Positions 29,658-37,080 of a DNA stretch of 64,000 nucleotides are shown here, piece by piece. The translations under genes were made by a program, and so were the position numbers. The number at the start of each line of letters is the position of its first letter. Within the stretch, counting starts at the first letter, position 1. Location: assembly GCF_009363115.1 (NCBI RefSeq), contig NZ_CP045298.1, forward strand, positions 434,001-498,000. Reading direction: 5' to 3'. The notes under the pieces were generated by a model that searched no databases, was not told where the DNA came from, and saw only the letters and a list, made by a program, of their open reading frames with translations. This DNA comes from Paenibacillus brasilensis. GTDB taxonomy: Bacteria; Bacillota; Bacilli; Paenibacillales; Paenibacillaceae.

Positions 29658-30167
29658 CTATTCGGTTACTCCATCAAATACAGATACAACCCAACGAATG
29701 CTCTTCCTTGACAGGTTTTGCAGCAGCCCGGCGGTTTTGTCTGCCATGGTATCCACCGAGGCCTGCTGCGCCTGAACGGCTAGCAGTTCGCGAGGTGTCG
29801 CCCGGATTTGCTGAGTACTGGCATCCTGTGCGGTTGTCGTATACCATTCGCGCGTCCCGCGTGCATCCTGATCCTCATTTCGTTCGTTAGTATTCGTTTC
29901 AATTATGCCCGTTTGCGGCTTCATTTCGACAGTTCCACCTGTGTTATTCGTACGGCTATAGGCTTGGGCATTGGCTGCCGGGGTATCCTCAATAACCGTC
30001 TGCTCATATTCGGCTTTCTGGTGATTTACGGAATGAATCGGGTCTCCGTCCCATTCGGGGCCATAAACTGAGCGTAGGCCAGAGCCCGCCAGTTGCATAC
30101 CAAGTAATACCCCTACCCCAATCAGAAATATAAATCCAAGCGCTTTTTTACGAAAATGTCCGGACAT
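29658..30167 (-). CDS. YqxA-like (DUF3679) single-pass membrane protein
   Basis: 169 residues. One N-terminal transmembrane segment (FIFLIGVGVLLGMQLAGSGL, residues about 12-31) with a positively charged start, then a polar, probably disordered extracytoplasmic part, ending in a short amphipathic helix (residues about 120-165). In B. subtilis yqxA lies between spoIIP and lepA, and this gene has the same position and topology, so I call it YqxA-like by position and architecture rather than by clear sequence match. Function unknown. The spacing of about 50 nt to spoIIP suggests one operon. Confidence 0.7.
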   Translation of the reverse strand: MSGHFRKKALGFIFLIGVGVLLGMQLAGSGLRSVYGPEWDGDPIHSVNHQKAEYEQTVIEDTPAANAQAYSRTNNTGGTVEMKPQTGIIETNTNERNEDQDARGTREWYTTTAQDASTQQIRATPRELLAVQAQQASVDTMADKTAGLLQNLSRKSIRWVVSVFDGVTE

Positions 30168-30217
30168 TATATTTTCCCCTTTCCACCTTATACCTTTCCT
30201 CTGTTCAGCGCCTTAAT

Positions 30218-31486
30218 TTAATTACCATTGCTGCTGTTTTTGGTATCCAATACCTTAGTGCCCGCTTTCTGCGCTTTTTGGTCCTCCCAATATACTTCGC
30301 TGATCATATCCGCCAAGACATCCGAGGTACGCTTTAACTCCTCCTCGGTATTATCAATACCGCCAATTTCAATTAAAATACTATGGGAAGACAGACTCTG
30401 ATTGTACTCTCCATTGTTGCCTTTACCGCCATCTTTTCCCCATATTCCGCGCGATACGCCGTGATACGATTTTTCCAGCTTTTCATGAATACGGGCAGCG
30501 AAAGCTTCATTTTTACGCCAGTTTTTATTGTCATGACCGATAATGAAGTATACCTTGGCATAAGAAAGTCCATTAATAGTGGCTGTTGTTTTACTATGAC
30601 GCTGAGAGTCCCTGTGGATATCTAGCAGATAAGTTAAGCCCTTATTACTCGCCAAGGCTTCCTTGACGGTTTCACGTGAATATTTATAGGAATAGTTCCA
30701 ATTGTAATTTTGCACTATGGAGGCATAGTCCTTGTTTACATGCAGCGTGTTTATTCCTTGTTTCTCCAGTCTCCTTTTTACAAAGTCCCCTACTCTTGAT
30801 ACATTCGCTGATTTTGAACCGGAATTGGGATTGGAACTGGTTTTACTGAGTAGTGGGTTATATGCTTCTCTGGGATGGGAATGGTAGATTAATATGCGCT
30901 TTTCACCTTTGACTGCATCACCTGAATCATCCTCTTTTGCAGGGTCCGTTTCCGGTGTTGTTGGCAAGTCTGGCGTAGTAGTACCATGATTCGGCGGGTT
31001 CGTAGAAGCATCTGAGCCACCGGGCGCATCCGTCGTTCCCTGATCGGGATGATAATCCGTAGGGCCCTCTACCTTGTCGTTTCCTGATCCCTTGCGTAGC
31101 AAGACAGGCGCATCTGCAGACATACCGGGAATTTCGCGGGAAATAAGACTTTTCGGATCTTGTGGATTAATGCCTGTAAGCATTTGAAAAACAAAAGGCG
31201 ACCACTGTTCACCCGACAATGAGGATTGTTGCTTTTTTTGTGCAAAATGAGGTACCTCCATACCAAGCAGGTCTGCAAAAAAGCCGCTGGACACCGAGCC
31301 TGCAAATCCTTTCATCGAAGAAACAGGGGATGTTTGCAAACGATTTTCGGCCAGTCCCCCTAGTCCCAATACGACAAATAAAAGCGCCGAGCCCATAATA
31401 AGCAGCACAAGCGTATGTCCCATCGCCAAAATTTCGATACCCTTTCTTCTCCATCTTCCGACGTTCCAGGTCTGAATTTTTTTCAT
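30218..31486 (-). CDS. spoIIP: Stage II sporulation protein P
   Basis: Cell-wall amidase/endopeptidase of the DMP (SpoIID-M-P) complex that drives engulfment. 422 residues. N-terminal membrane anchor (residues about 24-43), a low-complexity Pro/Thr/Asp-rich linker (about 140-195), and the SpoIIP domain with ILIYHSHPREAYNP (zinc His), LTYLLDIHRDSQRH and LSSHSILIEIGGIDNTEEE. Start MKKIQTWNVGRW lies 11 nt after GGAGG. Separated from gpr by a long terminator hairpin, so it needs its own promoter or read-through. Confidence 0.95.
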   Translation of the reverse strand: MKKIQTWNVGRWRRKGIEILAMGHTLVLLIMGSALLFVVLGLGGLAENRLQTSPVSSMKGFAGSVSSGFFADLLGMEVPHFAQKKQQSSLSGEQWSPFVFQMLTGINPQDPKSLISREIPGMSADAPVLLRKGSGNDKVEGPTDYHPDQGTTDAPGGSDASTNPPNHGTTTPDLPTTPETDPAKEDDSGDAVKGEKRILIYHSHPREAYNPLLSKTSSNPNSGSKSANVSRVGDFVKRRLEKQGINTLHVNKDYASIVQNYNWNYSYKYSRETVKEALASNKGLTYLLDIHRDSQRHSKTTATINGLSYAKVYFIIGHDNKNWRKNEAFAARIHEKLEKSYHGVSRGIWGKDGGKGNNGEYNQSLSSHSILIEIGGIDNTEEELKRTSDVLADMISEVYWEDQKAQKAGTKVLDTKNSSNGN

Positions 31487-31608
31487 GTGAGCCTTGTCCT
31501 CCTTCGTCCCGTCGAAACCCGCTTTTACATTCGGAACATAGGGTTCCTATCTGCTGCGGAAATCTCTTATATTTCAACTCTATGAACGAAGAACAATTGC
31601 TAGAACAC

Positions 31609-31681
31609 AAAAAAATCTCTATCCGCAGGTAAATCCCATCCCTTTTTGAGAGAGATAGATTACCTGTTAAATAGAGATTTT
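31609..31681 (-). terminator. Long hairpin terminator of gpr
   Basis: Leftward AAAATCTCTAT pairs with ATAGAGATTTT, then internally CAGGTAA with TTACCTG, around a loop of about 24 nt, followed by a run of seven T residues. It separates gpr from spoIIP. Confidence 0.8.
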
Positions 31682-31715
31682 GCCGTCCTAGAAAGATGGT
31701 TTTGCTAACCTTGCA

Positions 31716-32717
31716 TTAATGCGTATAAGCGGAGACATTGCCGGGGTCAACAGCCTCATGCAGCGCAGCGTTCAGTCCGGTTGCAATGATATTCGCGATA
31801 TCTTCAATAAATTCATCAATCTCTTTAGGGGTCACAATCAGGTCATGCCCCAACGGTTGAAGTACCTCTCTCACCAACCCGAGTCTCTCAGGCTCTGAAA
31901 TATCGTCCAGCATCCCCAGTATTGCTTTCGTAGGTGCCTTTTCTTTGGCAAAATGTGTTTTCATCAGTTCAATTACATTATTTACGATGGTCGAAGCGTA
32001 GCATACCGTTGGCACGCCAATGGCAATGCACGGAACACCCATAATATCCTTGGTGATACCACGCCGCTTGTTGCCAATCCCTGAACCCGGATGTATCCCG
32101 ATATCTGCCACCTGAATAGTCGTATTGACACGCTCCAGTGAACGTGATGCGAGAGCATCAATAGCAATAATCAGTTCTGGTTTGGTGCGATCTACGATGC
32201 CTTGAACAATTTCACTGGACTCGATTCCCGTAATACCGAGAACACCCGGCGCAATTGCGCTCACATCCCGATAGCCGGGATTGACTTGATCCGGCGTCAA
32301 CTCAAAATATTGACGAGTCACCATCAGATTTTCAACGACAAGCGGGCCCAGCGAATCGGGAGTTACGTTCCAGTTCCCCAGACCGACCACAAGTACACGT
32401 GCCGTGTTGGAGATGCCTATCTTTTGTATAAAATGCTCCATCTCTTTTGCAAAAGAAATAGCTACTCGTTGCTGAAGTCCGGTGTCGCCTCCACGTAAGC
32501 CAGGTACCTCTAGCGTGACGTAATGCCCTTGTACTCGCCCAATACGATTGGCTCCTGCTTCATTTAGTACATCCAGCCGTGTAATTTTAATACCGTTATC
32601 TTCCTCCACGTCCTCACTGATTCCCGCCAGCGGTACAGGCTGATCCCGTGTTGCCAGCTCTCTTGCCTCCAGTGCCAAATCCGTGCGTACCGCATACTTC
32701 TGCAAATCCAGATCCAT
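31716..32717 (-). CDS. gpr: Spore germination endopeptidase GPR
   Basis: Aspartate-type protease (A25) that degrades small acid-soluble spore proteins during germination; made as a zymogen in the forespore. 333 residues. The N-terminal propeptide region is MDLDLQKYAVRTDLALEA, typical of the family, then DNGIKITRLDVLN, VVGLGNWNVTPDSLGP and ELIIAIDALASRS. Preceded by AAGGAGG and a SigF/SigG-type promoter at 32751-32781. Divergent to rpsT, as in B. subtilis. Confidence 0.95.
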   Translation of the reverse strand: MDLDLQKYAVRTDLALEARELATRDQPVPLAGISEDVEEDNGIKITRLDVLNEAGANRIGRVQGHYVTLEVPGLRGGDTGLQQRVAISFAKEMEHFIQKIGISNTARVLVVGLGNWNVTPDSLGPLVVENLMVTRQYFELTPDQVNPGYRDVSAIAPGVLGITGIESSEIVQGIVDRTKPELIIAIDALASRSLERVNTTIQVADIGIHPGSGIGNKRRGITKDIMGVPCIAIGVPTVCYASTIVNNVIELMKTHFAKEKAPTKAILGMLDDISEPERLGLVREVLQPLGHDLIVTPKEIDEFIEDIANIIATGLNAALHEAVDPGNVSAYTH

Positions 32718-32750
32718 CTTTTAAGCCTCCTTGTATACCATCTCTGGCTA

Positions 32751-32781
32751 TAGTGTGCGAGACACCCAACAGGTTTATGCA
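32751..32781 (-). promoter_or_regulatory. SigF/SigG-type forespore promoter of gpr
   Basis: Leftward TGCATA (32781-32776), 18-nt spacer, CACACTA (32757-32751). This is close to the SigG consensus (GMATR, 17-18 nt, CATNNTA) and gpr is a known forespore gene in Bacillus. Confidence 0.75.
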
Positions 32782-32828
32782 CATCCATTTTCATCCTGTT
32801 ATTTGCATAGCCACGGAATGTTTTCTTA

Positions 32829-32857
32829 TTGCATTTTGAGGTGTAGCGTGCTAAAAT
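32829..32857 (+). promoter_or_regulatory. Sigma-A promoter of rpsT
   Basis: TTGCAT (32829-32834), 17-nt spacer, TAAAAT (32852-32857), about 58 nt before the start codon. Confidence 0.65.
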
Positions 32858-32915
32858 ATTTTAAGTTGTGAAACGTTTGTGTTCATAAGTAATGCCTTTA
32901 CAGGAGGTGAATGTA

Positions 32916-33188
32916 ATGCCAAACATTAAATCCGCTATCAAACGCGTTAAAACGAGCGACAAACGCCGTGCGTTGAACGCTTCCCAAAAATCCGCGCTTC
33001 GTACAGCAGTCAAAGCTGCCGATACAGCGTTGGTGGGTAACGAAGCTGAAGTTGCTGCTGCTGCTTTCAAAGTAGCTTCCCAAAAGCTGGACAAGGCTGT
33101 AACTAAAGGTCTGATCCACAAAAATGCAGCTGCTCGCAAGAAATCCCGCTTGGCGAAAAAACTTAACGCTCTTACAGCTCAAGCGTAA
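32916..33188 (+). CDS. rpsT: 30S ribosomal protein S20
   Basis: S20, which binds 16S rRNA in the body of the small subunit. 90 residues beginning [18 protein letters not shown], rich in Lys, Arg and Ala, with two long helices (residues about 1-40 and 45-88). The ATG at 32916 is preceded by AGGAGGTGAATGTA; the earlier in-frame ATG at 32892 would put the ribosome site inside the gene. Single-gene unit with its own promoter and terminator. Confidence 0.97.
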   Translation: MPNIKSAIKRVKTSDKRRALNASQKSALRTAVKAADTALVGNEAEVAAAAFKVASQKLDKAVTKGLIHKNAAARKKSRLAKKLNALTAQA

Positions 33189-33214
33189 GCACGAGCTACT
33201 TCTATAACGTTAAT

Positions 33215-33254
33215 GAAAAAAACCTGACCAGCCCCGGCTGATCAGGTTTTTTTA
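33215..33254. terminator. Bidirectional terminator between rpsT and holA
   Basis: AACCTGACCAGC pairs with GCTGATCAGGTT around CCCG; A run on one side and seven T residues on the other, so it can serve both converging genes. Confidence 0.92.
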
Positions 33255-33332
33255 GTTTTCATCGTCTGTGTTCTCACTGCCAGTGTCCCTTACAAATCGC
33301 TCACTTAAAAATCACTCAGCACCTGGGAGGGG

Positions 33333-34364
33333 TTAAACTGAAGCCCCCATACCCATTTTCATTAAAAACAGCTCCAGTCCCAGTACCTTATCAACGACAC
33401 CTGTTTTCATATGATAATCCAGCTCGCCCAGTTCGAAGAGAAGCTGACGCAGCTGTTCAGGATGGAACCTCCTGGCCTGCTCACCCGCAACTTTTACCCC
33501 GTAAGGATGCAAGCTAAGCTGGCTCGCAATTTGCTGCTGGGAATAACTTTGACCCGATAGCTCCTTAACCTGCAATATAATACGGAACTGCCGTGTGATC
33601 AAAGCTGCAATCTTAATCGGTTCCTCTTTTTGCTTGAGCAGCTCATAAAAAATACTAAGCGCCTTATCCAGCCGCAAATTAGCCAGATCCTCAACCATCG
33701 CAAATACATTTTGCTCTGTACTACGAGGCACCAGGGATTCGACATCTGTAGATGAGATCGTTCCTTGTGCTCCTGCATACAAGCACAGCTTGTCTATCTC
33801 GGCAGCCAAGGATTGCAGCCCTGTACCTGTATATTGAATGAGCGTCTCGGCAGCTCCAGCAGCTAGTTGTACCTCTCTTTCCCCTGCACGCTTATGAACC
33901 CAAGCTACAAGGTCATCTCCACCCAATGGGGAAAAGGCAATCACCGAAGCATCACTTTTCAGTCTTTTGACAAGCTTTTTCCGTTCATCCAGCTTTTCGG
34001 ACTGAACCATAAAAACAATGACGCTATAGTCAGTCGGGTTATCCATATAAGTCAACAGCGTCTCAATGCGATGCTCAATCTTACCGCTATCTTTGCCTGC
34101 TGCGAATACACTGGTGTCCCGTACAATAATCAGCTTTTTAGGCACCAGAAAAGGCGCAGTTTCTGCCTCCTCCACGACCACCTCGATAGGCGTTTCCGTC
34201 AGATCATAGGGAATAATGGCAAAATCACGATGCTCCTCTTCCACCACTTTTTCCTTGAGCATCTCGACAAACTGCTTCATTTGGTATTTTTCACTGCCGT
34301 ATAGCAAATACACGGGCGAAATATCACCCTTGCGAATAGCCTTAGCGGCTGTTTTTGCATCCAT
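33333..34364 (-). CDS. holA: DNA polymerase III subunit delta
   Basis: Clamp-loader delta subunit, which opens the beta sliding clamp. 343 residues from the ATG at 34364, where GGGGGG lies 8 nt upstream; the protein begins MDAKTAAKAIRKGDISPVYL. N-terminal region with LLYGSEKYQMKQFVEML, then a helical domain with CLYAGAQGTISSTDVESLV and VFAMVEDLANLRLDKAL, matching B. subtilis YqeN/HolA. Position next to rpsT and comEC is as in Bacillus, but an ECF sigma pair lies between it and comEC here. Confidence 0.93.
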   Translation of the reverse strand: MDAKTAAKAIRKGDISPVYLLYGSEKYQMKQFVEMLKEKVVEEEHRDFAIIPYDLTETPIEVVVEEAETAPFLVPKKLIIVRDTSVFAAGKDSGKIEHRIETLLTYMDNPTDYSVIVFMVQSEKLDERKKLVKRLKSDASVIAFSPLGGDDLVAWVHKRAGEREVQLAAGAAETLIQYTGTGLQSLAAEIDKLCLYAGAQGTISSTDVESLVPRSTEQNVFAMVEDLANLRLDKALSIFYELLKQKEEPIKIAALITRQFRIILQVKELSGQSYSQQQIASQLSLHPYGVKVAGEQARRFHPEQLRQLLFELGELDYHMKTGVVDKVLGLELFLMKMGMGASV

Positions 34365-34420
34365 ATACCGTTCCCCCCATCCACTGATCGTACCTGACAT
34401 CCGGCCGGAAGGCAAGTCAA

Positions 34421-34460
34421 TATACAAACAAAGGGACCCTGCCTATAGGCAAGATCCCTT
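34421..34460 (-). terminator. Intrinsic terminator of the sigma/anti-sigma operon
   Basis: AAGGGATCTTGCC pairs with GGCAGGGTCCCTT around TATA, with T-rich sequence (TGTTTGT) leftwards. Confidence 0.75.
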
Positions 34461-34577
34461 CACCACCATCTATATCAACACGGCAGCAGAAAGCTCTAGA
34501 AACTTTCGGCCGTCGGGATACGACGTCGGTTCATATATTCTATTCCTTAATTTTAAAGGTGTGACTACTTTCGATAA

Positions 34578-36017
34578 TTATTTTCCAGTGCTGCGTGGAA
34601 TAGTATACGTATATTTACTTGCTGTACCATCCTGTTCTGTCTCGTACATGAAGGTCTGGCTATCATCCGACCAGTTTCCCTTGACCCAGGCTCCTTTCAA
34701 GGTACGAACCTCCAAGGTCGTTCGGTCTACACCATTATCGGAAAGCTTATATACTTTCAGCTTTTTGCCTTCAATAACCACCGCATAGCTGCCGTCAGGT
34801 GAATTAAACTGGTCTTCGGACGTAGACTGGGCACCAAAGGTGGATGCACTATCACTGTCTGGAGAGATCAGCGAATTAGATACAAAGCCCTCTTTGCGTA
34901 CCGAGTCCTGTGACACGGAGGACGGATGATCGTTAGAGGCTGTATGATCGTTATCTGCCCCTGAGGCATCCCCTGAATCCTTGGTGATGCTTTTAGAGTT
35001 TGTGTCTATCGACGATCCATCTGAAGCTGCTTGATCCTGTTTCTTCAGTTCCTGACTCAGTGAAGAAGATGAATCATCCGTAGCTGTGTCGTTATTACCG
35101 TCCTGAGCAGTCCCCGCACCTGCTATGGGCGCTTTTTCCATTCTTGATTCCAGTTGCTGATCAGGGTTTATCGTTGGTTGGTCGGACTTAGGAGTTTCCT
35201 GCACGAAATTTTCCAACTCCGGATTTCCCTTGTTCGCCTGACGATCCGCATCTGGCTGTCCCTGCTTTCGATCTTGACGGGACGAAGTTCCTGCTGGCGC
35301 AGACCTTGTCGAGTCTCTCTCTCCAGCAGGCTGATTGTCACGTTTTGCAGCATCCAGTTTAGAGTCTTTATTTTCATGATCTGCGCCGTCTACACCCTGT
35401 TTACTCGAATCCGGCTCTTCGCCTGCAGATGGCTGAGATGTTTCCGTTCCTTGCTCCTGCTCTAATGGCGAGTTGGTTGAATCCGATCCAATCGCTGCAT
35501 CACGGCCTCCACTACCATTCGTTGTACCTGGAATTTCAGTCTGATTCTGCTGAGTCGTCACCTCAGGGGACTGGGATGTAAGCACACCTTCCGCATCCTG
35601 CACTGTTTTGGGCTGGAAATTGAATACTACAATTCCCAGTACAACAGCAGCGGCAGCCATACCCATAGCCGCACGCCCTCCCATCCGGTTCCACCAAGGC
35701 GTAGGCTGGGTACGCTGTCTAGGACCCGGTCCAGGATCAACAGCCACCGGCTGCATTTCCTGAAGCGCACTTCCCTGCTCCTCACGCGCACGATCAATGG
35801 CATCAAGCTGAGGCATGATGGAATCCACCAGGCTGAACGCCGGGGAAACCGCAGGTAATTCCTCCAGCTCGCGGGAGAGTGTCTGAAGAATATGAAATTT
35901 TTCCGCACAGTCCGGGCAAGTCGCAATATGGTTCATTAATTGGGACGTCTCTTCTTCGCCCAGCTCATGATCCACATAACGCTGCATCCAATCCATCACC
36001 TCTTCCTCACACTTCAT
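34578..36017 (-). CDS. Zinc-finger anti-sigma factor with a long extracytoplasmic domain
   Basis: Probable membrane anti-sigma factor for the ECF sigma gene just upstream. 479 residues. An N-terminal ZAS (zf-HC2) motif HIATCPDC lies near residues 29-36, with MQRYVDHELGEEE before it. A transmembrane segment (GMAAAAVVLGIVVFNF, about residues 119-134) follows. The outer part (about 140-400) is low-complexity, rich in Ser, Asp, Gln, Thr and Asn, hence likely disordered, and the end is a folded beta domain (SPDGSYAVVIEGKKLKVYKL, then WSDDSQTFMYETEQDG). Start overlaps the sigma stop by 4 nt (ATGA), which ties their synthesis. No known orthologue name is offered; the signal sensed is unknown. Confidence 0.85.
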   Translation of the reverse strand: MKCEEEVMDWMQRYVDHELGEEETSQLMNHIATCPDCAEKFHILQTLSRELEELPAVSPAFSLVDSIMPQLDAIDRAREEQGSALQEMQPVAVDPGPGPRQRTQPTPWWNRMGGRAAMGMAAAAVVLGIVVFNFQPKTVQDAEGVLTSQSPEVTTQQNQTEIPGTTNGSGGRDAAIGSDSTNSPLEQEQGTETSQPSAGEEPDSSKQGVDGADHENKDSKLDAAKRDNQPAGERDSTRSAPAGTSSRQDRKQGQPDADRQANKGNPELENFVQETPKSDQPTINPDQQLESRMEKAPIAGAGTAQDGNNDTATDDSSSSLSQELKKQDQAASDGSSIDTNSKSITKDSGDASGADNDHTASNDHPSSVSQDSVRKEGFVSNSLISPDSDSASTFGAQSTSEDQFNSPDGSYAVVIEGKKLKVYKLSDNGVDRTTLEVRTLKGAWVKGNWSDDSQTFMYETEQDGTASKYTYTIPRSTGK

Positions 36018-36562
36018 CCTGATACACCACCTTTCTGATAATCCTGAAGTAGCCCTTGTAATTGCTGTCTTGCACGATATAAGTATGACTTGACCGTATT
36101 GAGCGGCAAATCCAAAGAATCAGCAATTTCGTTATAGGAGAAATCCTGCAAATATCTCAAGACGATCACTGTTCGATGATGCTCTGGAAGCTGCTGTATC
36201 GCTTCACGAACATCCTGTGCCATGTAAGAGGTTAACACCTCAACCTCTACATTTTGGGGATCGTTAAAGATCATGTCGTGCTCGTCAATGGAAACCGAGG
36301 GTTTTGTCCTTCTGAATTTGTCGATACATATATTCGTAACAATGCGTTGAACCCAGGTTTTGAACTGCGCTTTTTCCTCATAAGAGTTAATTTTGGAATA
36401 AATTCGTATGAGAGCTTCCTGTGAAGCATCCATGGCGTCCTGCTCATTGTTCAGAATGTAATATGCCGTACGGTATACATGCTGTTCTATCTCTCTTAAT
36501 AGGGTAATGAGAGCGTCGCGATCGCCCGATTGAGCGGCTCGAATGAGTCCCTGCTCTACCAC
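36014..36562 (-). CDS. RNA polymerase ECF sigma factor
   Basis: Sigma-70 family ECF factor, 182 residues. Region 2 is QEALIRIYSKINSYEEKAQFKTWV and region 4 is LPEHHRTVIVLRYLQDFSYNE with the helix-turn-helix IADSLDLPLNTVKSYLYRAR. GTG start at 36562 with GGGGG 7 nt upstream. It sits just before its anti-sigma gene with an ATGA overlap. The promoter at 36591-36619 looks ECF-like, so autoregulation is likely. I do not assign it to SigW, SigM, SigV or another named factor. Confidence 0.92.
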   Translation of the reverse strand: MVEQGLIRAAQSGDRDALITLLREIEQHVYRTAYYILNNEQDAMDASQEALIRIYSKINSYEEKAQFKTWVQRIVTNICIDKFRRTKPSVSIDEHDMIFNDPQNVEVEVLTSYMAQDVREAIQQLPEHHRTVIVLRYLQDFSYNEIADSLDLPLNTVKSYLYRARQQLQGLLQDYQKGGVSG

Positions 36563-36590
36563 AAAGGATCCCCCTCTCCCTGCAATATTA

Positions 36591-36619
36591 CAGACGTATC
36601 CTCTTTACAATTTGTTGCA
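36591..36619 (-). promoter_or_regulatory. Putative autoregulated ECF promoter
   Basis: Leftward TGCAAC (36619-36614), 17-nt spacer, CGTCTG (36596-36591), compatible with ECF promoters (AAC motif, then CGTC) of Bacillus. It is 29 nt from the GTG. Confidence 0.5.
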
Positions 36620-36712
36620 GGATAGACGTCTGACGCTAATTTTATTTTTTTCAATGTAAAAAATTATACCAAAAAGCCCAGAATCCCCAATGTAGCCTTC
36701 CTTAGAATAACA

Positions 36713-36738
36713 GAAAAAAGGAAGGCAGTCACCTTCCC
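36713..36738 (-). terminator. Intrinsic terminator after comEC
   Basis: GGAAGG-TGACTG-CCTTCC followed by TTTTTT leftwards. The CCTTCC arm can instead pair with AAGGAAGGC at 36693-36703, giving an alternative stem. Between 36740 and 37057 there is no clear gene; see the decayed frame at 36817-37080. Confidence 0.75.
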
Positions 36739-36816
36739 ATGGCTCACATGACCTCAAAATGTTGGAATCTGTCGAACTGCATTGGCATGCTGCTACTATT
36801 CGGGTCAATTTTCGGA

Positions 36817-37080
36817 TTATTTTTGTAGGTTACTTTTTGGATACCAGGAAACCGATATCAGTTTTAATTGATAAGTCAGAGCAGCCGGATCTTGAAAAAT
36901 AAAAGTCGTCGGTCGAATATAGGTAGACTTTTGCTGTTTTAATATCTGGGAGGCTATTCCATACCCGGATCACCCAGCATCTCTGGAAAATCCCCCGATG
37001 AAATGCTTGCCCAACTCCATTAGGCGGCTCTTATAATCATATTTACCATACGGAAAATCATTTTGTATCCGCTTGTTCAC
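36817..37080 (-). other. Possible decayed small ORF after comEC
   Basis: A leftward frame begins at GTG 37080, inside the comEC end, and reads VNKRIQNDFPYGKYDYKS for 36 codons to a TGA at 36970-36972, then continues open in the same frame for about 50 codons (for example SGYGIASQILKQQKSTYIRP) to a TAA. Composition looks protein-like but no family is recognised. It could be a gene killed by one stop, or chance. Confidence 0.25.
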
